Assembly (NCBI GenBank): GCA_964593905.1 | Contig: CAZQLE010000081.1 | Location: 1 to 15,445 of the forward strand | Direction of reading: 5' to 3' | Source of the DNA: CAZQLE01 sp964593905 | GTDB taxonomy: Bacteria > Chloroflexota > Anaerolineae > Anaerolineales > Anaerolineaceae | Length of the DNA stretch: 15,445 nucleotides | Part shown: positions 1 through 7,680 of the stretch, in pieces | How the letters are laid out: the number at the start of each line of letters is the position of its first letter | Numbering within the stretch: position 1 is the stretch's first letter | Made by a program: the position numbers and the translations under genes | Notes under the pieces: generated by a model | What the model saw: only the letters and a program-made list of their open reading frames with translations | The model's database searches: none | What the model was told of the DNA's origin: nothing

Positions 1-150
1 CTGATGTTGATCACCGGCGAGACCCCGCAGTTATGTTACGATGGTCTGCTGCCCGACGCTGCCCGCCACAAATGCCCCGGCTACGGCGAAGCCCATCCCT
101 GGGACCCTTGGTACGGTTGGAAAGAAACCGGCGGGAAATACGAAGATTAA
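1..150 (+). CDS. C-terminal end of an unidentified protein (partial)
   Basis: An open frame runs from the left edge of the window to a TAA at 148-150, giving 49 residues. The tail is rich in Gly, Pro, Trp and Tyr (for example HPWDPWYGWKETGGKYED) and has two Cys residues. I do not recognise the family from this fragment. That it is a real gene end is supported by the strong hairpin terminator starting 8 bases after the stop, in the same orientation, and by the facing gene ending at 275. The start lies outside the window, so neither length nor function can be given. Confidence 0.6.
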   Translation: MMLITGETPQLCYDGLLPDAARHKCPGYGEAHPWDPWYGWKETGGKYED

Positions 151-157
151 GAAATTC

Positions 158-184
158 GAGGCTGCATCCGCAGCCTCTTTTTTT
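158..184 (+). terminator. Rho-independent terminator
   Basis: A perfect 8-base stem (GAGGCTGC at 158-165, GCAGCCTC at 170-177) with a 4-base loop is followed by seven T (178-184). It sits just after the stop at 150 and ends the + strand gene entering from the left. Read from the other strand the stem is the same but the T run is weak, so it would be at best a poor terminator for the minus-strand operon ending at 275. Confidence 0.9.
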
Positions 185-274
185 GCCTCATCCCTCAAAA
201 TTCAACCTGCACGGTTTCCAAAATCAACCGCCGTGTTTTGCAACTTCAGGCAGAGTTTGCCCCGTGCAGCAAAA

Positions 275-1102
275 TTACAACACCAGCCCCCCCAGCAGAG
301 CAATCACCCCGCCCGACAGGGCGCACAGCGTATTAACCCAGTCGTTATCCATCCACTTTAACCCGCGCAGTTGGGTGGTGAAACTGCCGCAGGTATGCAG
401 CGGGTGACGTTCGGTTTCTTTAACACAGACCGGGCAGTGATAGATCGCCTGCAGGGTGGCGCCCAGCAAAGAATCCACCAGGCTGGCAGCCAGCCCGCCC
501 AGGGTGATCAGCGCCAGCACCAACCCCGCGCGCACCACCGAGAGCGCCCCCCAGAGTGCGGCGTCCCACACCAGCAAAGCCAGCAGCCCAACAAACAGAG
601 CCCCGCCCGCAGCAGCCAGGCTGCCTGTCAGTGTAATGCCGCCAGATGAGCCGCGTTCCACCGGTGCGCCGGTGGTGATCAGGCGTGGAACCGCACGGCT
701 GAGGACCCCCAGTTCGGTGGCCCATGTATCGGCATTCACCGCGGCCAGCGTGCCGGCAAACGCCAGCCAGGGCCACACCGCGGCCGGAAAAAACAAATGC
801 AGCAGCACAAACAGGCCCGAAATGCCGCCGTTGGCCGCCACCTGGGCGGCATCGCGTTCGGAACCCTTGGAAAACTTCTCGTTCAGGGCTGCTTTGCGCT
901 TCCCCGCCAGACGCGACAGCCCGCTGGACGAGATAAAAAAACCCAGCAACAGCACTGACCAGGGCACTCCCCCCAGGCCAAAGACAATCGTCCCCAACAC
1001 CGCGGCGGCGGCTGCGCCACTGCGGCTCAGGCTGTGGGCGCGCCAGGCAGCCAGAGAAATAAATATGGCAAGAAAAAAACCAGCAATAAACTGCACCGGC
1101 AT
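275..1102 (-). CDS. DUF92 integral membrane protein (VTE6-like family)
   Basis: This 275-residue, very hydrophobic protein has several membrane helices (about 4-20, 30-58, 95-120, 160-180, 190-206, 258-275). Conserved DUF92/TIGR00297 blocks are visible: NADTWATELG (123-132), RGSSGGITLTG (150-160), SLVDSLLGATLQ (207-218) and the Cys/His segment CPVCVKETERHPLHTCG (223-239) followed by the MDNDWVN block (251-257). The plant relative VTE6 is a phytyl-phosphate kinase; bacterial members are mostly untested, so an isoprenoid-phosphate kinase role is only a family-level inference. The start at 1102 is chosen because an AAAGGA element lies just upstream. A longer frame to 1222 would overlap the preceding gene, which ends at 1135. 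It is the last gene of the minus-strand run, 32 bases after the PH-domain gene. Confidence 0.85.
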   Translation of the reverse strand: MPVQFIAGFFLAIFISLAAWRAHSLSRSGAAAAAVLGTIVFGLGGVPWSVLLLGFFISSSGLSRLAGKRKAALNEKFSKGSERDAAQVAANGGISGLFVLLHLFFPAAVWPWLAFAGTLAAVNADTWATELGVLSRAVPRLITTGAPVERGSSGGITLTGSLAAAGGALFVGLLALLVWDAALWGALSVVRAGLVLALITLGGLAASLVDSLLGATLQAIYHCPVCVKETERHPLHTCGSFTTQLRGLKWMDNDWVNTLCALSGGVIALLGGLVL

Positions 1103-1134
1103 GACAAATTTTCCTTTAACCCTGAGACAACCGT

Positions 1135-2043
1135 TTAAAACAGAATAAACAGGGTGGCAATCAGCAAAAGCAGCGGAGTGATCACGCTGCCCAGCCAGAT
1201 CAAATAGGCCGGCATACGCCACTGTTCATAACGATACAGAAATAAACCGAAAGCCCAATCGGCAATCAGCACCAGGGTCGCCAGCACCGGCAGCAGTAGC
1301 AGCCGCGAAGAGGGCACGGGGTCGTTGGGCAAACCGGCCGCGGTAAACCCCAGCGAAACCTGGCTGCGCCCGGGAATTTGCAAACTGGTCCACACCAGCA
1401 GCAGCAGCGTCAGCCCCAGCCCGGCCAATGCCAGAACGCGGGCCGGTTTTTGCTGCCACACATCCTGCAAAAAAGCCGCCGGCTGCGCCGAGCGCATGGG
1501 AATGGGGCTCAGGCTGCCCATCTCGATCATACGCTGGAAAGAGCGCATAAAATCATTCGGGTTGGCAGGAGAAATGGCATACACCCGCTGCGGGGTCGCC
1601 ACCAGCAGCAAATTCTCCATCTCGGCGGCCAGATACTCCACCGCCCCCAGGCCCTCCACCTGGCGCACCCCGATCAGCGAACCGGGCAGCGGTGCAAAGG
1701 GCAGCGGCAGGTGCAGCCCGCTTTGTGCGGCAGGGCGCACCCAGTCAATCCAGTCCAGGGGGATATCTTCCTGGCGCAGCCCCCAACGCAGATGCAGCCC
1801 TTCGCGCTCAAGAATATACTGCGCGCGCAGCAAAGCAAACCCACGGTAAACCAGCAGCGTAAGGACCGGAATTGTGGCCAGAGCCAGCAGCAACATAAGG
1901 ATGAAATATGCGCCGACAGCCTGTTGAAAAGCCAGCCAGAAGAAAAACACCCCGGCGGCCAGCGCTGCCAGAATTAACCCGGCATGAACCAGCACACCGC
2001 GTTGGCGGGGCGGCAAAAACAACCGGGGCTCATCAACAGCCAT
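1135..2043 (-). CDS. Membrane protein with bacterial PH-like domain
   Basis: This 302-residue protein has two N-terminal membrane helices (about 17-39 and 43-67), a soluble segment (about 75-175), then three C-terminal helices (about 202-220, 247-270, 280-301). The soluble part reads like a bacterial PH fold (bPH, DUF2244/PF10882 type): YILEREGLHLRWG followed by IPLDWIDWVRP, then alternating beta-strand-like stretches, ending with an amphipathic helix near FMRSFQRMIEMG. Residues 224-246 form an extracytoplasmic-looking loop. Function is unknown; such proteins are thought to be envelope-associated. It begins 6 bases after the aminotransferase stop, without a clear Shine-Dalgarno, so translation is probably coupled to that gene. 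The PH assignment rests on pattern resemblance and is moderate. Confidence 0.7.
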   Translation of the reverse strand: MAVDEPRLFLPPRQRGVLVHAGLILAALAAGVFFFWLAFQQAVGAYFILMLLLALATIPVLTLLVYRGFALLRAQYILEREGLHLRWGLRQEDIPLDWIDWVRPAAQSGLHLPLPFAPLPGSLIGVRQVEGLGAVEYLAAEMENLLLVATPQRVYAISPANPNDFMRSFQRMIEMGSLSPIPMRSAQPAAFLQDVWQQKPARVLALAGLGLTLLLLVWTSLQIPGRSQVSLGFTAAGLPNDPVPSSRLLLLPVLATLVLIADWAFGLFLYRYEQWRMPAYLIWLGSVITPLLLLIATLFILF

Positions 2044-2049
2044 AACGGC

Positions 2050-3234
2050 CTAGAGGGCAGCTTTTAATGCGGTACAAACGGTTTCCACCATTTCAAGGGT
2101 CATTTTGCCCGAGAACGGCAACGCCAGCCCGCGCGCACCCAGGTCTTCAGTAATGGGGAAGTCACCCGGCTGATAACCAAAACGTTCGCGCATGTAGGGT
2201 TGCAAATGAATGGGCGAGAAATAGGGGCGCACTGGAATGCCCATCTTGCCCAGCCGGTCGGCCAGCATGGCGCGGTCCACCCCGGGGGCGGTACGAATGA
2301 CATATACAAACCAGCTCACCCGCGTGGTTTCGGGCGCCAGATGCGGGATCTCGATGCCGGGGATGCGCGTCAGACGCTCGTTATACCACTGCGCCGTCTG
2401 CTCGCGGGCAGACAACAGTTCTTCAAGCCGCGCCATCTGCACCGCACCCAGCGCACAGGAAAGCTCATCCAGACGGTAGTTATAACCCAGGTAGGTGTGG
2501 TCCAGCCAGGTGTCGCCGGGGGCGCGGCCCTGATTGCGCAGGGCTGCCATCATTCGTGCGGCGTGATCGTCATCGCAGATGATCATGCCGCCTTCACCGG
2601 TGGTGATTTGCTTGTTGGGGTAAAAGGCAAACGTGCCCGTATCGCCCAGTGTACCGGCCGGGCGGCCCTTATAAGCAGCGCCCAGCGCTTCGCACGAATC
2701 TTCAATCAGCCTGAGACCATAGCGGTCGGTGGTCTGGTGCAGCCGGTCGTAATCGGCGGGCTGTCCGAACACATCCACCGCCAGCAGCGCTTTCAAGGGG
2801 CCGTTTTCACCGGCGCCCCGCCGCGGCAGCCAGCGCGCAGCAGCAGCGCCCCCGGCCGTCAGGTCGGCAGCGGCCTGCTGCACCAGTTCGGGGTCAATAT
2901 TGCCAGTTAGCGGGTCAACATCCACAAACACCGGCACTGCCCGTTCAAAAAGCAGCGCATTGGTCGAGGCGACAAAGGAAAACGGGGTGGTGATCACCCG
3001 GTCCTCCGAGCCGATCCCGGCGGCATGCACGCACAGGTGCAGCGCAGCCGTGCCCGAGTTAACCGCCAGAGCGTACTTCCAACCGCTGTAACGGCGAAAG
3101 GCATCTTCAAAGGCGGCAATCTGCGGACCCATGCTCAGGCTGGGGGTGTTCAAGACAGACATCACCGCTGCCCGTTCGGCGTCGGTGATATCAGGAGACG
3201 ACATCGGAATTTTGAGGGAGGATTGATAGTCCAT
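2050..3234 (-). CDS. DegT/DnrJ/EryC1-family PLP-dependent aminotransferase
   Basis: This 394-residue fold-type I aminotransferase resembles sugar aminotransferases that make amino sugars for surface glycans or secondary metabolites. Visible features are NSGTAALHL (59-67, phosphate binding), IEDSCEALGA (177-186, with Asp179 for the pyridine nitrogen), FAFYPNKQITTGEGGM (202-217, with Lys208 as Schiff-base lysine) and GYNYRLDELSCALG (250-263). The start at 3234 keeps the usual N-terminal IPMSSPDITDAE; the next ATG, at 3204, would cut just before MSSPD. No good ribosome site is seen at either. A low-complexity Ala/Gly/Arg stretch (about 124-148) interrupts the segment before AVDVFGQPAD and looks like an insertion relative to the family. 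The substrate cannot be told. It lies 34 bases after the ProRS-like gene and 6 bases before the PH-domain gene. Confidence 0.9.
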   Translation of the reverse strand: MDYQSSLKIPMSSPDITDAERAAVMSVLNTPSLSMGPQIAAFEDAFRRYSGWKYALAVNSGTAALHLCVHAAGIGSEDRVITTPFSFVASTNALLFERAVPVFVDVDPLTGNIDPELVQQAAADLTAGGAAAARWLPRRGAGENGPLKALLAVDVFGQPADYDRLHQTTDRYGLRLIEDSCEALGAAYKGRPAGTLGDTGTFAFYPNKQITTGEGGMIICDDDHAARMMAALRNQGRAPGDTWLDHTYLGYNYRLDELSCALGAVQMARLEELLSAREQTAQWYNERLTRIPGIEIPHLAPETTRVSWFVYVIRTAPGVDRAMLADRLGKMGIPVRPYFSPIHLQPYMRERFGYQPGDFPITEDLGARGLALPFSGKMTLEMVETVCTALKAAL

Positions 3235-3268
3235 GAGTTTGATTCTACTATGAATTCGCGCGTCCGCT

Positions 3269-4996
3269 TTACAAACTAACCGGTACACCTGAACGGCCAA
3301 GAAAGTCTCGCACTTCCTCCACCAGCTGTTCAAGCGCAACAATGCGGCCGGTTTCTTTGCGGCGCGGTTTAAATTCCACCCCGCCCGCGCTCAGCGAGCG
3401 GTCTGAAATGGTAATGCGCAGGGGTAGGCCGATCAAATCGGCGTCGTTAAACTTAACCCCGGCGCTCTCGCTGCGGTCGTCAATAAGCAGTTCAAAACCG
3501 GCAGCCGTCAGGTCAGAAACCACCTGGCGGGCAGCATCTTCGGCAGCCGAATTACTTTTGCCCGGCAGGATGATTATGTGCACATGATACGGCGCGGCCG
3601 CGCCGGGCAGCGCAAGGCCATGCTCATCGTGATGCTCTTCGGCCAGACAGGCCAGAATGCGGGTGAGATTCAGCGAATAAAGCCCAATGGATGGCGTTTG
3701 CGCCTGGCCCTGTTCGCTCAAATACTGCACCCCGCGCAGACGGGTAAAAGTCGGGCTGCTAAACAGCGCCCGGCCGATCAGAACCCCTTCGCGCAATTCC
3801 AGCGCCGCGCCGCAGTGCGGGCAGCCATCGCCGGGCTGGGCCTGGGCAATTTCAGCGATCTCGGCGGCGTTGTAATCGCGCCCAAAATTGACATTTTTCA
3901 GGTGATAGCCCTCACGGTTTGCGCCTGCAACCAGGTTGGGTGAGAGCGGTATTTCGCTATCCACCACCACCTGCACCCCCCGCAGCCCCACCGGAGAAGC
4001 ATAACCGGGCACGGCCCCGCTGGCGCGAATTTCATCATCGCCGGCCGGGCGCAGACTCTGCGCGCCAAGGTGGTTCAGCAGGGCGGTTTCATTCAACTGC
4101 CGGTCGCCGCGCACCACGGCAAAGACCAGTGTCTCTCGGGCCGGCTGCACCGTGCGATTCACCGCTACCAGAAAAACCGCTTTGGCAGTGCGGCTGGCCG
4201 GAACGCCGAGAAAAGCAGCCAGGCTGTCGATGGTCGTGCTGCCGGGGGTGAAAATTTCTTCCAGCGGTTGGGGCACCTCGGCCACCGGAATGGCGCGCCG
4301 AAAACGGGCCACCGGTTCGAGCGCAGCGTAAGCACAGGCCGGGCAAACCAGCGCGCGCTGCCCGCCGCCGGCGACGCTATAAAACCAGGCGTGGGCGCGG
4401 TCTGCGCCCTGAGAAACCGGGTCGCTCTCAACCCACAGCGCCTGGATGCTCAGCGCGCGCAGGGCGCGGCCAAGCCCGCCGCGGGTGGTTTCATATTGAT
4501 TTTCAAGCCGTTCGGGTGAGGCATCGGCCCCGCACACCTCCAGGCTGACCTGGTTGCGGCTGTTCAGCAGGCCGCTAAAGGCCGGCGCAGAGCCATCCCA
4601 GCGGGAAGGCTGGTGATAGAGCAAAATGGGGAGCTGGCGGTAAGAGCGCAGTTGACCGCGCAGCAGTTCGACCATGGCGGGCAGGTAAGAGCGCGCCAGA
4701 CGAAACTCACCGCCGTGCGGGTCATCAAAACGGGTGTCGTTGAGGGCCGCATCTGCCCAGATCTCTGTCGGCTGCACCGGCGGAAGAAAGACCTCCTGCG
4801 CGTCCAGAGCTTCCAGTTCACGAGATGCCAGAGCAATCACGCGGCGCATGGTGCGCACCCCCAGCGGCAGCAGGGCATACACACCGCTGCCCAGCGGTTG
4901 AATATACCCGGCGCGCACCAAAAGCTGATAGCTGATCCGATCGCTTTCGGCCGGAGCTTCGCGGCGGGTCTGACTGAACAGTCGCGACATACGCAT
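3269..4996 (-). CDS. Prolyl-tRNA synthetase-like protein with degenerate catalytic motifs
   Basis: This 575-residue protein has full bacterial ProRS architecture: N-terminal class II core, an INS/YbaK editing domain (about 245-375), the rest of the core, and a C-terminal anticodon-binding domain (about 467-570). The editing domain looks intact: Lys272 in RTAKAVFL, VRGDRQLNE (295-303), VPGYASPVGL (329-338) and LVAGANREGYHLKN (355-368). The anticodon domain keeps DDRSESAGVKFNDADLIG (506-523). By contrast the TxE loop (GPTHEE in E. coli) reads ARSYLP (101-106), the motif 2 RDE reads RWDG (132-135), and the motif 3 GIGVTR reads SLNLTR (441-446). Two CxxC pairs (218/221, 392/395) are present, as in some ProRS. 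Ordinary Pro-tRNA charging is therefore doubtful; a trans-editing or tRNA-binding role is my inference. The start at 4996 has AAAGGA 8 bases upstream. Automatic annotation would probably call this proS. Confidence 0.9.
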   Translation of the reverse strand: MRMSRLFSQTRREAPAESDRISYQLLVRAGYIQPLGSGVYALLPLGVRTMRRVIALASRELEALDAQEVFLPPVQPTEIWADAALNDTRFDDPHGGEFRLARSYLPAMVELLRGQLRSYRQLPILLYHQPSRWDGSAPAFSGLLNSRNQVSLEVCGADASPERLENQYETTRGGLGRALRALSIQALWVESDPVSQGADRAHAWFYSVAGGGQRALVCPACAYAALEPVARFRRAIPVAEVPQPLEEIFTPGSTTIDSLAAFLGVPASRTAKAVFLVAVNRTVQPARETLVFAVVRGDRQLNETALLNHLGAQSLRPAGDDEIRASGAVPGYASPVGLRGVQVVVDSEIPLSPNLVAGANREGYHLKNVNFGRDYNAAEIAEIAQAQPGDGCPHCGAALELREGVLIGRALFSSPTFTRLRGVQYLSEQGQAQTPSIGLYSLNLTRILACLAEEHHDEHGLALPGAAAPYHVHIIILPGKSNSAAEDAARQVVSDLTAAGFELLIDDRSESAGVKFNDADLIGLPLRITISDRSLSAGGVEFKPRRKETGRIVALEQLVEEVRDFLGRSGVPVSL

Positions 4997-5019
4997 GGCA
5001 TTTTTCCTTTCGACGGGGC

Positions 5020-5769
5020 TTATAACATGCGCACCCATTCAGAAACAGCGCGATACAGCGCCGGAGCAGCCGCATGACCGGTCTTGTGCATAACCCAGCC
5101 CAGCAGAAAACCCTGGGCCAGGGTGAAGATCACCCCCATCAGCAGCCCATCAGGGTTGAGTGAGAGGCGTGGAATTTGATAAATTGTGAACATTAAAGTG
5201 GTGATCACCAACCCCTGCCAGTCGCCCAGCCACGAAGCCAGACGGAACTGAAGAAAGCCGCGAAAGACGGTTTCTTCAACCAGGGCAATCACCAGCCACA
5301 GCCCCAGGGCCGTAAACTGACGGGAAAGCTGGCCGGTTGCCAGGGGTGTCATCAGTCCGCGCAGAATGACGATCAGAAAAACCAGCACCAGCGCCGCCCG
5401 CAGCCCGCCGTTAAGCCGTTTGGCATCCCAACCGGCGCTGCGCGGCGGCTGTCCGCGCAGAATCAACGCCGCGGCCACGGGAATAAGCGCCAGCAAAGCG
5501 GCGGCCAGCCGCGGCAGCAGTTCGCTGCCGCTGGTGAGGGTGAGACCCATCAGCCAGTTTTGCAGCACAGCGCCGACAGGCCCGCGAAAAACCAACAAGG
5601 CCACGCCAAACACCACCGAGAACACGATTAAAACCGTGTTTCGTTCGCGTTCGTTATATTTAAACCGGATGGGAACAAAACGATAACGGGTGCTGACGCC
5701 AAGCAGCATCAACACACCAATCACGCCGATCACTTCACTGATGGATAATACCAGTTCACGTTGTGTCAT
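5020..5769 (-). CDS. CPBP-family intramembrane protein (possible inactive protease)
   Basis: This 249-residue protein has about seven or eight hydrophobic segments. The C-terminal half is a CPBP (Abi, PF02517) domain: EETVFRGFLQFRL (165-177) supplies the conserved Glu-Glu-x3-Arg motif. The second motif, normally FxxxH, reads FTIYQ (194-198), with Gln in place of the His. The third, normally HAxxN near the C-terminus, reads RAVSE (240-244). The family includes the Rce1 CAAX protease and bacteriocin-immunity proteins, whose activity needs those residues, so this member may be non-proteolytic or use other ligands. The start at 5769 has GGAAG 4 bases upstream. It lies 40 bases after the bactofilin gene and 23 before the ProRS-like gene, in the same run. 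Confidence 0.85.
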   Translation of the reverse strand: MTQRELVLSISEVIGVIGVLMLLGVSTRYRFVPIRFKYNERERNTVLIVFSVVFGVALLVFRGPVGAVLQNWLMGLTLTSGSELLPRLAAALLALIPVAAALILRGQPPRSAGWDAKRLNGGLRAALVLVFLIVILRGLMTPLATGQLSRQFTALGLWLVIALVEETVFRGFLQFRLASWLGDWQGLVITTLMFTIYQIPRLSLNPDGLLMGVIFTLAQGFLLGWVMHKTGHAAAPALYRAVSEWVRML

Positions 5770-5809
5770 GGAGCTTCCAGAGGAAAAAAATGGGAGCAGC
5801 CGCTGCGGT

Positions 5810-6244
5810 TCAACCGAGCGGTGCTTCTACTTCGCTGTCATCCGTCAGCGGGCTGGTGGGTTCAAGGTTAAGGTCAATCGATTCTTCCATGCGAACCTGC
5901 CCGCGCAAAAAAGCGCCTTCTTCGGTGGCAAAGGCCACCACAATCACATCACCCCACACGCGGCCAGTGCTGCGAATTTCAAGCTTTTCGGCGGTGATGC
6001 TGCCCTTGACCGAACCGGCCACCACCACGGTGTTGGCGCGCATGTTTTCACAGGTAACACGCCCGGTCTCGCCCACCACAACCAGCCCCCGCACGCTGAT
6101 ATCCCCTTCAAAGGTGCCTTCAATGCGAATGCCGCCGCTGCCGCGCAGGTTGCCCTGCCAGTTAATGCCCGGCCCGAGCACAGAAGTAACCCGTTCAACG
6201 GGCTGGGTATTGGCGGTTTGCGTGGGGGTCGTTTTTCGAAACAT
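5810..6244 (-). CDS. Bactofilin (polymer-forming cytoskeletal protein)
   Basis: This 144-residue protein has a short disordered N-terminus (1-20), a central beta-helix repeat region (about 22-120) and an acidic tail (about 121-142). The centre shows the bactofilin (DUF583, PF04519) pattern: INWQGNLRGSGGIRIEGTFEGD (27-48) followed by VRGLVVVGETGRV (51-63) and GSVKGSITAEKLEI (77-90), then STGRVWGDVI. Bactofilins polymerise without nucleotide into filaments that scaffold envelope synthesis or polarity factors. The start at 6244 has GGAG about 7 bases upstream. It lies 21 bases after the acetyltransferase gene, so the two are probably co-transcribed. No membrane anchor is seen, so attachment would need partners. 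Confidence 0.93.
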   Translation of the reverse strand: MFRKTTPTQTANTQPVERVTSVLGPGINWQGNLRGSGGIRIEGTFEGDISVRGLVVVGETGRVTCENMRANTVVVAGSVKGSITAEKLEIRSTGRVWGDVIVVAFATEEGAFLRGQVRMEESIDLNLEPTSPLTDDSEVEAPLG

Positions 6245-6265
6245 ACAATCTCCGGGTAACTAAAA

Positions 6266-6967
6266 TCAAACAGCGGGATGTTCGACCCGCGGGGGGTGTA
6301 CTGCTCCGGCGCGGACGACAGAACCGGCGGGCACGGCGGCTTTAACGGTTGCCCCGTTGCCCACCCGCGCGCCGGCGCCGATGACCACATGCAGGTTAAT
6401 GGTAACGCCCATCCCAATCTGGGCAAAATCTTCGACGGTGACATTTCCGGCCAGCAGCGCGCCGGGCGAAAGGTTGACACACCGCCCGATGCTGCAATCA
6501 TGTGAAACCACCACCCCCGCGTTGAGCACACTGCCATAGCCGATGCGCGCTTCGCTACTGACATAGCTCTGCGCCAACACCTGCACCCCGCCTTCCAGCA
6601 CGGCGCTGGGCTCGACCCAGGCAGTGGGATGGATGAGATTGGGGCAGGTGAAACCGGCGCTGTGCAGCAGGTCAAATACCTTGAGCCGCACCGCCACATT
6701 GCCAATGCCCCCCACCGCGTTCACCGCCAGACGCACCCCGCTGGCATACAGGCGGGGCAAAACCTCCGCGCCGCCCAGCACGGGCAGGCCCATGATCTGA
6801 CTGCCCGGGGGAAGACCATCATCAACCACCCCGACCATGCGATACGCACCGCCGGCGCGCACCAGGTCGATCAGCGTCTTGCCATGGCCGCCGCCGCCAA
6901 ACACCACCAGGGCAGTCGGGTCGTGGGGCGGGGCAGAAAGCTGAAAACCGGCGGCAGAAGCGTTCAT
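6266..6967 (-). CDS. NeuD/PglD-like sugar O- or N-acetyltransferase
   Basis: This 233-residue protein has an N-terminal nucleotide/sugar-binding domain with VVFGGGGHGKTLIDLV (21-36), then a left-handed beta-helix of hexapeptide repeats (about 112-215). The likely catalytic His156 lies in VVVSHDCSIG (152-161), the signature of sialic acid O-acetyltransferase NeuD and UDP-amino-sugar acetyltransferase PglD. It would transfer acetyl from acetyl-CoA to an activated or amino sugar for surface glycans; the acceptor is not visible. The DegT-type aminotransferase downstream in the same run fits a PglE/PglD-like pairing, but other operon genes separate them. The start at 6967 excludes a longer frame to 7069 that lacks family residues. 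No Shine-Dalgarno is seen, but an extended -10 lies just upstream. Confidence 0.9.
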   Translation of the reverse strand: MNASAAGFQLSAPPHDPTALVVFGGGGHGKTLIDLVRAGGAYRMVGVVDDGLPPGSQIMGLPVLGGAEVLPRLYASGVRLAVNAVGGIGNVAVRLKVFDLLHSAGFTCPNLIHPTAWVEPSAVLEGGVQVLAQSYVSSEARIGYGSVLNAGVVVSHDCSIGRCVNLSPGALLAGNVTVEDFAQIGMGVTINLHVVIGAGARVGNGATVKAAVPAGSVVRAGAVHPPRVEHPAV

Positions 6968-6983
6968 AGTGTCTTTTATACCA
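6967..6983 (-). promoter_or_regulatory. Extended -10 promoter, probably leaderless, for the acetyltransferase operon
   Basis: On the minus strand TGGTATAAA (extended -10 at 6983-6975) stands 7 bases before the ATG at 6967. A start point about 7 bases after the -10 would fall on or next to the start codon, matching the lack of a ribosome site. No good -35 is seen. The 120-base gap after the glycosylase gene supports an internal promoter here. Confidence 0.45.
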
Positions 6984-7087
6984 TTGAGTGAGGTGAATTG
7001 GAAGTGGAGGAGCAGGCCAGTGATGGGCAGATCAGTATCAGCAAGCCAAAACACCGGCCGCTGCTTCACCGCGCGCGAAGCTCCAGT

Positions 7088-7678
7088 TCAGCACTCTGCC
7101 ACCCAAAATCTCCACGGAATACTGCGCCAGGGTTCGGGGACGCGCTGAATGCCCACCCGCGGGCCGGTGCGAACGGCGCTGTCGTGAATGGGGCCGCCCT
7201 CGGCGATCCACAGCGGGCCGGCCGGGTCGGTCAGGTCCTGACCGTTCAGGCGGCCGTCAACGCCCAGGGCGCGGGTCAGTTTGGCCGGGCCATTGCACCA
7301 CTGCTGCGCTGGCTGCCCCGCGCGGCGGGCGGCGATCAGATCCAGCCCTTCCAGCGGCTCAACCGCGCGAATGAGCACCGCCGCCGGTTCGTCTTCGCCA
7401 TCCACCACGGCGTTAAGCAGCCAGTGCATCCCATAGTTGAAATAAATATAGGCCCGGCCTGGCCGGCCATACATGACGGCCGTGCGCGGGGTGCGGCCCG
7501 CACGGGCATGGCAGGCCAGATCGGCCTCACCCTGATAGGCCTCCGTCTCTTGAATGCGGGCGGCAACCCGCTGGTTTGAGAGGCCGGCCACCAGAATCTG
7601 GCCGAGCAGCGCGCGCGCCACCTCAACCGCCGGGCGGTTGTAGAAATCGAATGACAGGCAGGTGAAAGGGGTTTGCAT
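7088..7678 (-). CDS. DNA-3-methyladenine glycosylase, AAG/MPG family
   Basis: This 196-residue base-excision repair enzyme removes 3-methyladenine and other alkylated or deaminated purines. Residues matching human AAG active-site positions are present: Glu46 and Tyr48 in QETEAY (catalytic Glu125 and Tyr127), His57 in ACHARAG (His136), Tyr79 and Tyr82 in YIYFNYGM (Tyr159 and the intercalating Tyr162), and Asn89 (Asn169). Its length is normal for bacterial members. The start at 7678 gives the usual N-terminus just before DFYNRPAVEVARALLG; the frame extends to 7756 but there covers the guaB leader and has no family similarity. No ribosome site is clear. It is divergent from guaB, and 120 bases separate it from the acetyltransferase gene. 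Confidence 0.93.
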   Translation of the reverse strand: MQTPFTCLSFDFYNRPAVEVARALLGQILVAGLSNQRVAARIQETEAYQGEADLACHARAGRTPRTAVMYGRPGRAYIYFNYGMHWLLNAVVDGEDEPAAVLIRAVEPLEGLDLIAARRAGQPAQQWCNGPAKLTRALGVDGRLNGQDLTDPAGPLWIAEGGPIHDSAVRTGPRVGIQRVPEPWRSIPWRFWVAEC

Positions 7679-7680
7679 AC

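Noticed and set aside
41..1148. Several + strand open frames across the DUF92 region
   Set aside because: They lie opposite a well-supported gene, are rich in Ala, Pro, Ser and Arg, and show no family motifs. They are frame shadows of GC-rich coding sequence.
2200..2910. A 236-codon + strand frame opposite the aminotransferase
   Set aside because: It is antisense to conserved PLP-enzyme motifs, has no ribosome site and no recognisable domain.
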